In this document: positions 1-8,410 of the stretch, piece after piece | How positions within the stretch are numbered: the first letter of the stretch is position 1 | How the letters are laid out: every line of letters starts with the position of its first letter | Source of the DNA: Gallionella sp. | GTDB taxonomy: Bacteria; Pseudomonadota; Gammaproteobacteria; Burkholderiales; Gallionellaceae | Assembly (NCBI GenBank): GCA_023229845.1 | Contig: JALNYK010000053.1 | Location: 1-9,689 of the forward strand | Length of the DNA stretch: 9,689 nt | Reading direction: 5' to 3' | Program-made: the position numbers and the translations under genes | Notes under the pieces: generated by a model | Database searches by the model: none | What the model was told of the DNA's origin: nothing | Seen by the model: only the letters and a program-made list of their open reading frames with translations

Positions 1-2287
1 CGACGCCCATCAGCGCGGCCTTGCTCTGCAGCACATGCAGCAGCATCTTGGGCGCGGTCTCGGTGACCGTGTCGTCTATGCTGACGATGTCCGGCGTGCC
101 GGCGAAGTGCTCGCGCACCTTGCCCGCAACTTGGCGCGCGCCTTCATAGTCCGGCCCGTAGATCTCCGCGACGATGGGCGACATCACCGGCGGTCCGGGC
201 GGCACTTCGACGATCTTGATCTTCGCGCCCCAGTTCTTCGCGATCTGCTGGATGGGCGCCAGCGCAGCCTGAGCGATCTCGTGGCTGCTGCGCTCGCGGT
301 TGTGCTTGTCGCGCAGGTTGACCTGGACGTCGCCCTGCTCGGCGGCGTTGCGCAGGTAGTACTGGCGCACCAGTCCGTTGAAGTTGATCGGCGATGCCGA
401 GCCGGCGTAGGCCTGGTAGTCGGTCACCTCCGGCACGGTCGCCAGATAGTCGCCGATGTCGTGCAGCACCGCATTGGTCTGCTCCAGCGCGGTGCCGCTG
501 GGCATGTCGACGACGATCTGGAACTCGGACTTGTTGTCGAACGGCAGCATCTTCAACACCACCAGCTTCACCGCCGCCAGCGCCACCGCCAGCATCAATG
601 CAGCGAGGATCACGAGCCACAGCTTACGGCGCGCGCCCTTGCCGTGCTCGCGGTTCAAGAAGGGCCCGAGGCGCTCGCGGAAGAAGCGGTTGATTTTCGT
701 GTTCTGCTCATCCTGCACGGCCTCGTGATGCGCACCGGCGAGGCGGTACACCAGCCAAGGCGTGATGATGAAGGCGACCGCCAGCGAGATCAGCATGCCC
801 ATGCTGGCGTTGATCGGGATCGGGCTCATGTACGGCCCCATCAGGCCGCTGACGAAGGCCATAGGCAACAGCGCGGCGATCACCGTGAAGGTCGCCAGTA
901 TCGTCGGGCTGCCGACCTCGTCGACCGCCTCGGGGATGATCTCGGACAGCGGCTGGTGCTGCGCCAGCGCGCGGCGTCTATGGATGTTTTCGACCACGAC
1001 GATGGCATCGTCGACCAATATGCCGATGGAGAAAATCAGCGCGAACAGCGACACGCGGTTCAGCGTGAAGCCGTATGCCCAGGAAGCGAACAGCGTGGCC
1101 GCCAGCGTCAGCAGCACCGCGATGCCGACCACCAGCGCCTCGCGCCGGCCCATCGTCAGCCACACCAGCGCGACCACCGCGACGGTCGCGAACAGCAGCT
1201 TCTGGATCAGCTTCATCGCCTTGTCGTTCGCGGTCTCGCCGTAGTTGCGCGTGACGCTGACCTGCACGTCGTCCGGGATCACGCTGCCCTTGAGTTCTTC
1301 GACGCGAGACATCAATCGGTCGGCGATCTCCACCGCGTTCGCGCCCGGCTTCTTGGTCACCGCGACGGTCACTGCGCCGAACTCGCCCTTCGCGGCTATC
1401 TGCTTGTCCGCGGCGGCCGGGCCGGTGCCGAACCACACATAGCTGCCCGGCTGGTCCGCGCCGTCCTGCACCTCGGAGACATCGCGCAAAAACACCGGTT
1501 TGCCGCCAGATTCGCCAGATATGTTGGACACGCCTATCACCAGCTGACGCACCTCGTTCGCATCGCTGAGGAAGCTGCCGGTCTGGACCAGCACCTCGCG
1601 ATTGTCGCGCACCAGGTTGCCGGAGTTCTGCGATACGTTGGCGGACTGCAATGCGGCGCGCACATCCTGCATCGTCAGGCCGTAGGCATTCAAGCCCTCC
1701 GCGCTCAGCAACACGCGCACCATGCGCTGGGTCGCACCCAGCGTACTCACCTCGCGGGTGCCGGGCACGCGCTTCAGCTCGGCCTCGATCGCATGTGCGA
1801 CCTGCGTCAGCTCGATGCCGCCGCCGGCCTCCTGCTCGCGCCACAGCGTCAGTGCGACCACCGGCACATCGTCGATGCCCTTGGCCTTAATGATGGGGCG
1901 CTGTACGCCCTGCGTCGCCGGCAGCCAGTCGACATTGGAATTGACCACGTCATACAGCTTCACCAGCGAGGAAATATGCTCCTCGCCGACCTTGAACTGC
2001 ACCGTGACCACGGCCATGCCCGGCTGCGACACCGAGTACACGTGATCGACGCCGGAGATCTGCGCCAGCACCTGCTCGGCAGGCGTTGCTACGCTACGCT
2101 CGACGTCCTGCGCCGATGCGCCCGGATAGGCGATCATCACGTTCGCCATCGTCACGTTGATCTGCGGCTCCTCCTCGCGCGGCGTCACCGCGACGGCGAA
2201 CAGGCCGAGCAGCACAGTGACCAGCGCCAGCAGCGGGGTCATCTGCGAATGCAGAAACAGTTTGGCTATACGTCCCGAAATTCCCAT
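1..2287 (-). CDS. RND-superfamily efflux pump permease (C-terminal part outside window)
   Basis: Proton-driven inner-membrane permease of a tripartite efflux pump, working with the adaptor encoded just upstream. ATG at 2287 follows GGAG by 5 nt; 762 codons are present, against about 1,030-1,080 residues for the family, so the last transmembrane helices and end of the second periplasmic loop are missing. Seen in order: TM1 near residues 17-36; the PREEEPQI stretch and the pore domain with YPGASAQDVE; TM2-TM3 near 364-405; TM4 with the proton-relay pair D426-D427 inside GILVDDAIVVVENI; TM7 near 556-576; then the start of the second periplasmic domain. It begins 12 nt after the adaptor stop, so the two are surely co-transcribed. 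The substrate cannot be read from sequence. The family includes drug (HAE-type) and metal (HME-type) pumps; I saw no clear CusA-style metal motif. The family call is secure, the substrate is open. Confidence 0.95.
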   Translation of the reverse strand, partial: MGISGRIAKLFLHSQMTPLLALVTVLLGLFAVAVTPREEEPQINVTMANVMIAYPGASAQDVERSVATPAEQVLAQISGVDHVYSVSQPGMAVVTVQFKVGEEHISSLVKLYDVVNSNVDWLPATQGVQRPIIKAKGIDDVPVVALTLWREQEAGGGIELTQVAHAIEAELKRVPGTREVSTLGATQRMVRVLLSAEGLNAYGLTMQDVRAALQSANVSQNSGNLVRDNREVLVQTGSFLSDANEVRQLVIGVSNISGESGGKPVFLRDVSEVQDGADQPGSYVWFGTGPAAADKQIAAKGEFGAVTVAVTKKPGANAVEIADRLMSRVEELKGSVIPDDVQVSVTRNYGETANDKAMKLIQKLLFATVAVVALVWLTMGRREALVVGIAVLLTLAATLFASWAYGFTLNRVSLFALIFSIGILVDDAIVVVENIHRRRALAQHQPLSEIIPEAVDEVGSPTILATFTVIAALLPMAFVSGLMGPYMSPIPINASMGMLISLAVAFIITPWLVYRLAGAHHEAVQDEQNTKINRFFRERLGPFLNREHGKGARRKLWLVILAALMLAVALAAVKLVVLKMLPFDNKSEFQIVVDMPSGTALEQTNAVLHDIGDYLATVPEVTDYQAYAGSASPINFNGLVRQYYLRNAAEQGDVQVNLRDKHNRERSSHEIAQAALAPIQQIAKNWGAKIKIVEVPPGPPVMSPIVAEIYGPDYEGARQVAGKVREHFAGTPDIVSIDDTVTETAPKMLLHVLQSKAALMGV

Positions 2288-2299
2288 TATCGCTCCGGC

Positions 2300-3328
2300 T
2301 TACTTGCGCTTGGCGTTTTGCATGCCGGCCTTGACCGGCTCCAGCGCGACCTTCTCGCCCGGCTTCAGCCCGGCCAGCACCTCGACCACGCCCTCGCCGT
2401 TAACGTCGCCCAGCCGCACCTGGCGCAGCTTCGCACCGCCCTTGTCGTCCACGACATAGACTGCGACGACCTCGCTGCGGCGCAGCACCGCTTCAGCCGG
2501 GATCACCAGCTTCTTCGTTTTGCCTATCGTGAAATGGGTGCGAACAAACATGCCCGGATAGATGCCCGCCTCGTTCGGCGGCAGATTGATCCGCACCTGC
2601 GTGCTGTGGGTGCGCGCGTCGGCGATCGGCTGCACGGAAACAGAGGCCGCATTGATCCAGCGCTGCAAGGAAGGAACTTCCACCGACACCTCGGGATGTG
2701 CGCCGATCTCGGAGAGTTTGTATTGCGGCACGCTGACGATCACGCGCATCTCGGCAGGATCGAAACCGGTCATCAGCGGCTTGCCCGGCATCACCATTTC
2801 GCCGATCTCGACCAGTCGCGCCGCGACAACGCCGGCGTAGGGCGCGACCACCGAGGTGTAACCGTGCGCGATACCGGCCTGCCCGGCGCCCGCGGAACTG
2901 GATGCTGCCTGCGCGAGTGCGACCTGATAGTCGGCCTGCGCCTTGTCCAGCCCGGCCTGGCTGATGAACTTCTGGGAGAACAGCTGCTTGGCGCGCTCGT
3001 AGTTGGCCCTGGCGTTCTGCATGTTCGCCTGCGCCTGCATCACCTGCGCCTGACTGCCGGCCAGCACCTGCGCCGCCTCGCGTTCGTCGATGCGCAGGAT
3101 CAACTGGCCCTTTTTGACGGTGTCGCCGACGTCGAACAGAATCTCCTTGACGCGACCGCCGATCTGCGCGGACACCGTGGACTGGCGCACCGCCTCGACG
3201 ATGCCGTCGGCGCTGTAGGTCTGCGCGACCTCGCGGTATTGCACCGGTGCTGTCGCAAGCTGCTCCGCCGCCTGCGCGACCATCGCCCCTGCCAACAACA
3301 CACCGCCGATCAGCGCCTTTTTCATCAT
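2300..3328 (-). CDS. HlyD/MFP-family periplasmic adaptor of RND efflux pump
   Basis: Membrane fusion protein bridging the RND permease to an outer-membrane channel in the periplasm. Numbered from the ATG at 3328 (342 aa): an N-terminal signal sequence (MMKKALIGGVLLAG..., ending AQA-AEQ near residue 20, with no lipobox Cys); a first barrel-sandwich (lipoyl-like) half near 46-80 with GGRVKEILFDVGDTVKKGQ; an Ala/Gln-rich alpha-hairpin near 85-145; the second half with TSVVAPYAGVVAARLVEIGEMV; then beta-barrel and membrane-proximal domains with IPAEAVLRR and GLKPGEKV near the C-terminus. Start choice: tandem ATGs at 3328 and 3325 lie 5 and 8 nt after GGAG. The in-frame GTG at 3334 overlaps that GGAG and is unlikely. 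The gene sits between the ArsR regulator and the permease in one direction. No His/Met-rich metal-binding segment is visible, so substrate is unassigned. Confidence 0.93.
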   Translation of the reverse strand: MMKKALIGGVLLAGAMVAQAAEQLATAPVQYREVAQTYSADGIVEAVRQSTVSAQIGGRVKEILFDVGDTVKKGQLILRIDEREAAQVLAGSQAQVMQAQANMQNARANYERAKQLFSQKFISQAGLDKAQADYQVALAQAASSSAGAGQAGIAHGYTSVVAPYAGVVAARLVEIGEMVMPGKPLMTGFDPAEMRVIVSVPQYKLSEIGAHPEVSVEVPSLQRWINAASVSVQPIADARTHSTQVRINLPPNEAGIYPGMFVRTHFTIGKTKKLVIPAEAVLRRSEVVAVYVVDDKGGAKLRQVRLGDVNGEGVVEVLAGLKPGEKVALEPVKAGMQNAKRK

Positions 3329-3349
3329 GCCCACTCCATCCGGAAAAAA

Positions 3350-3373
3350 ATTCGTCTATTAGAATATCCTAAT
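3350..3373. promoter_or_regulatory. Candidate ArsR operator between regulator and adaptor genes
   Basis: Two overlapping dyads lie in the 65-bp gap upstream of the adaptor gene. One is ATTC-N8-GAAT at 3350-3365. The other is ATTAG-N6-CTAAT at 3358-3373, a 16-bp near-palindrome with seven of eight pairs matching. From memory, ATTC-N8-GAAT is the motif described for SqrR. The site overlaps a candidate minus-strand promoter -10. Assignment to the adjacent regulator is inference. Confidence 0.45.
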
Positions 3374-3389
3374 GAAGCCAGAAAAACAA
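3361..3389 (-). promoter_or_regulatory. Candidate internal promoter for the adaptor-permease genes
   Basis: Read on the minus strand, TTGTTT (3389-3384) and TATTCT (3366-3361) are separated by exactly 17 nt, about 30 nt upstream of the adaptor start. Agreement with the sigma-70 consensus is partial (3/6 and 4/6). Overlap of the -10 with the dyads at 3350-3373 would suit repression. Transcription from upstream of the regulator gene is an equally possible source. Confidence 0.35.
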
Positions 3390-3393
3390 GATG

Positions 3394-3696
3394 CTAGACC
3401 GTGCAAAAGACCTCGCGCATCAAGCCGACCAACTTCAAAGTGCGCAGATCGCTGATGCGATAAAACACCCGATTCGCATCCTTGCGCGTCGCCAGCACGT
3501 TCTTGTCTCGCAGTATCGCCAGATGCTGCGAGATGTTGCTCTGCGAGGTGCCCACCTGGTCGACAATATCCTGCACGCTGACCTCTTGGTCGCCCAGCAC
3601 GCACAATATTTTCAACCGCAACGGATGCGCGATGGACTTGATTGCCTCCGCCGCCTGTCGTATGTCCTCTTCTCTGTCTATCAGCCTGCCTGTCAT
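3394..3696 (-). CDS. ArsR-family transcriptional repressor, SqrR/BigR/YgaV-like (two-cysteine type)
   Basis: A 100-aa winged helix-turn-helix repressor, starting at ATG 3696 behind a purine-rich AGGGAGGGGAAG ribosome site. The HTH lies near residues 40-63 (VSVQDIVDQV then TSQSNISQHLAILRD) and the wing near 66-81 (NVLATRKDANRVFYRI). The classical arsenic/cadmium ELCVCDL motif is absent: the equivalent place reads VSVQDI. The only cysteines are C32 (LKILC, helix 2) and C98 (REVFC, last helix). Their spacing of 66 equals that of the pair that forms a tetrasulfide or disulfide in SqrR and BigR, and of the pair in E. coli YgaV. Family knowledge therefore suggests release from DNA on reactive sulfur or oxidation. 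It leads the adaptor-permease genes and diverges from gpmI, so it probably represses its own module. The ArsR assignment is firm; the persulfide sensing is inferred. Confidence 0.93.
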   Translation of the reverse strand: MTGRLIDREEDIRQAAEAIKSIAHPLRLKILCVLGDQEVSVQDIVDQVGTSQSNISQHLAILRDKNVLATRKDANRVFYRISDLRTLKLVGLMREVFCTV

Positions 3697-3730
3697 ATCT
3701 TCCCCTCCCTTGTCCCGTTCCGTAACAACC

Positions 3731-3746
3731 GAATTCTTGCTAATTC
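3731..3746. promoter_or_regulatory. Candidate second operator upstream of the ArsR-family gene
   Basis: GAATT-N6-AATTC, also readable as GAAT-N8-ATTC, lies in the divergent intergenic region 35 bp upstream of the repressor start. It has the same 16-bp geometry as the dyad downstream of that gene. It is also about 18 bp upstream of the gpmI -10 candidate, so a bound repressor could touch both directions. The region is AT-rich and chance is possible. Confidence 0.3.
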
Positions 3747-3763
3747 AGCTAAAATGCGTGCCT

Positions 3764-3769
3764 TATAAT
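3764..3769 (+). promoter_or_regulatory. Candidate -10 box for the gpmI operon
   Basis: A perfect TATAAT lies 28 nt upstream of the gpmI ATG. At the expected distance there is only a poor -35 (TAATTC, 3741-3746, 17-nt spacer). A perfect TTGACA (3769-3774) overlaps the end of the box, but it has no properly spaced -10 before the start codon. Confidence 0.4.
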
Positions 3770-3797
3770 TGACATCTTTGCTCATATATTATCCCAA

Positions 3798-5327
<1,530 letters not shown>

Positions 5328-5328
5328 G

Positions 5329-6546
5329 ATGAGCCGCTCACACGGCGCAATGCCCGTTGGTTACCTCGAAGAGGTTCTTGTACCCTTCGGGTATTGCGCC
5401 CTACTCCTGATATGCGCGCTGTTGCTGACGGGGCCCGCGCACGCCGGCAAGCAGGATGAGCTGGACAACCTGCGCAAGCGCATCGCGGCGATGCAGCAAG
5501 ACATGGACAAGACCAGCGAGTCGAAATCCGAAGCGGCGGACGCGTTGCGCGAATCCGAGCGAGCCATCAGCAACAGCAACCGCGAACTCGCCACCCTCTC
5601 GGAGCAGCAGCGCGAAGCCGACCGCAGGCTGGGCAAGCTGCAAGTCGAAGCTCAGCGCCTGAGCGGAAATATTGCCGGCCAACAGTCCAGGCTCGGCGAA
5701 TTGCTGTACCGGCAATATCTGGACGGCCGGCAGGATTATCTCAAGCTGCTGCTGAACAACCAGAACCCCAACCAGGTCGCCCGCGACCTGACCTACTACC
5801 AATATATCGCACGCAACCGCGCGGCCTGGCTCGCCAGCATGCGCGGCGATCTCGACGCGCTGGATGCGGTCAGCATTTCCACCCGCGAACAGCGCGAACA
5901 GCTGGACCGCTTGCGCGCCGAGCAACTGTCGCAAAAGAAGACGCTGGAGCAGGAACAGCGCGCGCGCCAGCAGATGCTGGGCAAGATCTCGCAGCAACTG
6001 AGCCGGCAACGCCGCGAGATCGGCCGCCTGCAACACAACGAGCAGCGGCTCGCACAACTGATTGAGAAGATCGCAAAAATGCTCGCCAAGCCGAAATCCC
6101 GCTCGCTGTTCCGCAACGACGACCTGCCTGACAGCCGCTTCGACGGCAAACCGTTCGAGCAACTCAAGGGCAAACTGACGCTGCCGGTCACCGGCACGGT
6201 CGCCAACCGCTTCGGCGAAACCCGCCCGGACAGCACGGTGCGCTGGAAAGGCCTGTTCCTGAGAACTTCCGCCGGGCAAAGCGTCAAAGCTGTTGCCGCC
6301 GGACGAGTAGTGTTCGCCGACTGGCTGCGCGGCTTCGGCAATCTGATCATCCTCGATCACGGCAAGGGTTACATGAGTCTGTACGGCAATAACGAGACGC
6401 TCTACAAGCAAGTCGGCGACGTGCTGCGCGGCGGAGACACGTTGGCCGCGGTGGGGAACAGCGGCGGGAACGAGGATTACGGTTTATACTTTGAACTGCG
6501 TCACGAGAGCAAACCGTTAGATCCGGTCGCGTGGCTGGCGAAATAA
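5329..6546 (+). CDS. envC: Murein hydrolase activator EnvC (LytM-domain, non-catalytic)
   Basis: Periplasmic activator of N-acetylmuramoyl-L-alanine amidases during septum splitting, recruited by FtsEX in E. coli. ATG 5329 follows the gpmI stop by one nucleotide, suggesting translational coupling, and gives 405 aa. A TTG at 5320 and an ATG at 5350 are in-frame alternatives. Layout: an unusually long N-region (see the repeat at 5341-5400); a hydrophobic core LLLICALLLTGPAHA ending near residue 39; a long Gln/Arg/Glu-rich coiled coil near 42-255; and a C-terminal LytM/peptidase M23 fold near 285-402. The zinc site is degraded as in E. coli EnvC: R305 (RWKG) stands where active enzymes have the first His, and the HxH motif reads G385-L-Y387 (GLYFEL). 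Only H344 (DHGKGYMSLYGN) survives. It is therefore an activator and not a hydrolase. The family call is firm; the exact start is less certain. Confidence 0.95.
   Translation: MSRSHGAMPVGYLEEVLVPFGYCALLLICALLLTGPAHAGKQDELDNLRKRIAAMQQDMDKTSESKSEAADALRESERAISNSNRELATLSEQQREADRRLGKLQVEAQRLSGNIAGQQSRLGELLYRQYLDGRQDYLKLLLNNQNPNQVARDLTYYQYIARNRAAWLASMRGDLDALDAVSISTREQREQLDRLRAEQLSQKKTLEQEQRARQQMLGKISQQLSRQRREIGRLQHNEQRLAQLIEKIAKMLAKPKSRSLFRNDDLPDSRFDGKPFEQLKGKLTLPVTGTVANRFGETRPDSTVRWKGLFLRTSAGQSVKAVAAGRVVFADWLRGFGNLIILDHGKGYMSLYGNNETLYKQVGDVLRGGDTLAAVGNSGGNEDYGLYFELRHESKPLDPVAWLAK
5341..5400. repeat. REP-like palindromic element inside the envC signal-peptide coding region
   Basis: Outer 13-nt arms at 5344-5356 (GGCGCAATGCCCG) and 5388-5400 (CGGGTATTGCGCC) are inverted copies with one difference, which is a G-U pair in RNA. 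Between them is a perfect 5-bp stem, 3-nt loop hairpin (ACCTC-GAA-GAGGT, 5363-5375). A second perfect hairpin (TACCC-TTC-GGGTA, 5381-5393) competes with the right outer arm. The GGCGCAAT...ATTGCGCC ends resemble intergenic palindromic repeats I know from proteobacterial genomes. The proposed span is 60 bp, so it keeps the envC frame. Exact edges are inferred from where the normal signal peptide resumes. Confidence 0.7.
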
Positions 6547-6559
6547 TATTGAGGAAATC

Positions 6560-7948
6560 ATGGGTCTTTTGAAGAAAGTCGGGTTAGTCGGTGTAGGTCT
6601 GGTCGCGGGCATTTCCATCAGCCTGCATTTTTCTGCCGTCGCCGACAGGGAAACTCTCGCCACACCGCTGCCGATCGAGGAACTGCGCGCCTTTTCCGAA
6701 GTGTTCGGCCGCATCAAGAGCGACTACGTCGAGCCCGTTTCCGACAAGAAACTGATCAACGAGGCGATCAACGGCATGCTGAGCGGCCTCGACCCGCACT
6801 CGGCCTTCCTCGACGCGGAAGCCTTCAAGGAATTGCAGGTCGGCACGCAGGGCGAATTCGGCGGGCTCGGCATCGAAGTCGGCATGGAAGACGGCCTAGT
6901 CAAGGTGATCTCCCCGATCGAGGACACCCCGGCCTTTCAGGCTGGCATCAAGAGCGGCGACCTGATCGTCAAACTGGACGACACCCTGGTCAAGGGCATG
7001 GCGCTGAACGACGCGGTCAAGCGCATGCGCGGCAAACCCGGCAGCAAGATCGTGCTGACTGTCATCCGCAAGGATCAGCCCAAGCCGTTGACGTTCACGC
7101 TGGTGCGCGCGGTCATCAAGGTGCAGAGCGTCAAATCCAAGCTGCCCGACCCCGGTTACGGCTTCATCCGCGTCACCCAGTTCCAGGAACACACCGGCGA
7201 GAATCTAGCGAAAGCGCTGAAAGATCTGGTCAAACAGAACAACGGCCCGCTCAAGGGTCTGGTGCTCGACCTGCGCAACGATCCAGGCGGCCTGCTGACC
7301 GGCGCGGTCGGCGTTTCCGCCGCATTCCTGCCGAAGGACGCGCTGGTGGTCTACACCGAGGGCCGCACCGACGACGCGAAGATGCGCCTGACGGCGACCG
7401 CTGAAAATTACCTGCGCGGCAACGGCAAGGACGATTATCTGAGCGACCTGCCGGAATCGATCAAGAGCGTGCCGCTGGTGGTGCTGGTGAACGGCGGTTC
7501 CGCCTCGGCTTCCGAGATCGTCGCCGGCGCGCTGCAGGATCACAAGCGCGCGGTCGTCATGGGCACACAGACTTTCGGCAAGGGCTCGGTGCAGACCGTG
7601 CTGCCGCTGGGCAACAACACCGCGATCAAGCTGACCACCGCGCGCTACTACACGCCGGGCGGACGCTCGATCCAGGCCAAGGGCATCGTTCCGGACATCT
7701 TGGTCGAAGACCCATCCTCGCCCGAACAGGACAATGCCTTCCGCCTGCGCGAAGCCGATCTAGACAAACACCTGATCAACGACAAGCCTTCGGACGCAAA
7801 GACGCCGACCAAGAGCGCACCGGCCAGCAACGGCACGAACGGCGACGCGGCCAAGTCCGCCCCGACCGAGTTCGGCAGCAAGAACGACTATCAACTCAAC
7901 CAGGCGCTGAACCTGCTGAAAGGCATGCAGATCCTGCATGGCAAGTGA
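6560..7948 (+). CDS. ctpA: S41 family C-terminal processing peptidase (CtpA-type)
   Basis: Periplasmic, probably membrane-anchored serine protease that trims or degrades envelope proteins, in several bacteria peptidoglycan hydrolases or lipoproteins. 462 aa; ATG 6560 follows GAGGAA by 3 nt and the envC stop by 13 nt. Order of parts: an N-terminal hydrophobic anchor or signal (residues 4-28); an N-terminal helical part with SGLDPHSAFL near 74-84; a PDZ domain near 95-185 (GGLGIEVGMEDGLVKV, AGIKSGDLIVKLDD); and the S41 core. The Ser-Lys pair is intact: S316 in GGSASASEI and K341 in TFGKGSVQT, 25 apart as in E. coli Prc (S430/K455), with D327 matching D441. The tail after about residue 400 is low-complexity (Ala/Ser/Thr/Pro/Asn). 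Sitting behind envC suggests a link to septal or envelope turnover. The class is certain; the substrate is unknown. Confidence 0.96.
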   Translation: MGLLKKVGLVGVGLVAGISISLHFSAVADRETLATPLPIEELRAFSEVFGRIKSDYVEPVSDKKLINEAINGMLSGLDPHSAFLDAEAFKELQVGTQGEFGGLGIEVGMEDGLVKVISPIEDTPAFQAGIKSGDLIVKLDDTLVKGMALNDAVKRMRGKPGSKIVLTVIRKDQPKPLTFTLVRAVIKVQSVKSKLPDPGYGFIRVTQFQEHTGENLAKALKDLVKQNNGPLKGLVLDLRNDPGGLLTGAVGVSAAFLPKDALVVYTEGRTDDAKMRLTATAENYLRGNGKDDYLSDLPESIKSVPLVVLVNGGSASASEIVAGALQDHKRAVVMGTQTFGKGSVQTVLPLGNNTAIKLTTARYYTPGGRSIQAKGIVPDILVEDPSSPEQDNAFRLREADLDKHLINDKPSDAKTPTKSAPASNGTNGDAAKSAPTEFGSKNDYQLNQALNLLKGMQILHGK

Positions 7949-7970
7949 TACGGAACATCGAGGAGCGAAC

Positions 7971-8375
7971 ATGATCAATCCGTTCGAATTGGACAAGCAA
8001 CGCGACATCGTCTTCAGTGCGGAGCCGCCGGATCAACTGGAACGCGCGCTGGTTTTGCTGGCCGGCCTGCCAAACTGCAAGGTCGAGCTGGGCAGCCTCC
8101 CGAACTCGCTGCGCGTTTCTTACAACCTGCGCGACTACACGCTGGAAGGACTGGAGACGGCGCTGACCGAACAGGGCTTCGAGCTCGACCACGGCATGCT
8201 GCACGGCATCGGGCGCAAGGTGATCTACTACTGCGAGGACACCACCTGCCACAACATGGACATCCCGACGCACCCGACCAAAAAGAACGAGCGCGAAGTC
8301 TTCGTCCACGCCTACGATCACAAGCCTCACGGCGACCACGACGACACTCCGCCGGAGTTGCGCGACTATCGATAA
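7971..8375 (+). CDS. Small ferredoxin-fold (HMA-like) protein with His-rich tail, function unknown
   Basis: 134 aa from ATG 7971, which has a strong GAGGAG 5 nt upstream. An upstream in-frame extension would overlap ctpA and lacks such a site. Residues 12-73 read as beta-alpha-beta-beta-alpha-beta (RDIVFSA / PDQLERALVLLAG / CKVELG / SLRVSYNL / LEGLETALTEQG / FELD), like heavy-metal-associated domains. The usual GMxCxxC metal loop is missing, and the only Cys in this part is C36. The second half has C88-x4-C93-H94 and an acidic His-rich tail (HAYDHKPHGDHDD, 113-125), which could bind metal. No signal peptide or membrane segment, so it is probably cytoplasmic. It begins 22 nt after the ctpA stop and is likely the last gene of the gpmI operon. 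I do not know its function; a metal-binding or metal-sensing accessory role is only a guess. Confidence 0.85.
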   Translation: MINPFELDKQRDIVFSAEPPDQLERALVLLAGLPNCKVELGSLPNSLRVSYNLRDYTLEGLETALTEQGFELDHGMLHGIGRKVIYYCEDTTCHNMDIPTHPTKKNEREVFVHAYDHKPHGDHDDTPPELRDYR

Positions 8376-8410
8376 TCCGCGTTGCAGCAATGCACCTGAA
8401 ACCTTTTTCA

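Noticed and set aside
2300..3334. GTG at 3334 as the start of the adaptor gene
   Set aside because: The GTG overlaps the GGAG that best serves as ribosome site for the ATGs at 3328 and 3325, and a signal peptide starting at those ATGs is typical.
35..3397. A 1,120-codon plus-strand open frame across the efflux module
   Set aside because: It is antisense to three clear genes. Its translation is Arg/His/Leu/Asp-rich with no domain pattern, as expected from the complement of GC-rich codons.
3769..3792. TTGACA (3769-3774) with TATATT or TATTAT as a gpmI promoter
   Set aside because: Spacers would be only 10-12 nt, too short for a sigma-70 promoter.
5401..6411. A 336-codon minus-strand open frame opposite envC
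   Set aside because: It is antisense to a coiled-coil-encoding region. Leu/Gln/Val-rich shadow with no start signal or motif.
7938..7970. N-terminal extension of the small HMA-like protein into ctpA
   Set aside because: The extra residues have no fold contribution, and GAGGAG is ideally placed for the ATG at 7971.
8376..8407. Possible terminator after the small HMA-like gene (TGCA-GCAA-TGCA then CTTTTT)
   Set aside because: The stem is only 4 bp and the T-run is about 10 nt away, so it does not meet the pattern of an intrinsic terminator.
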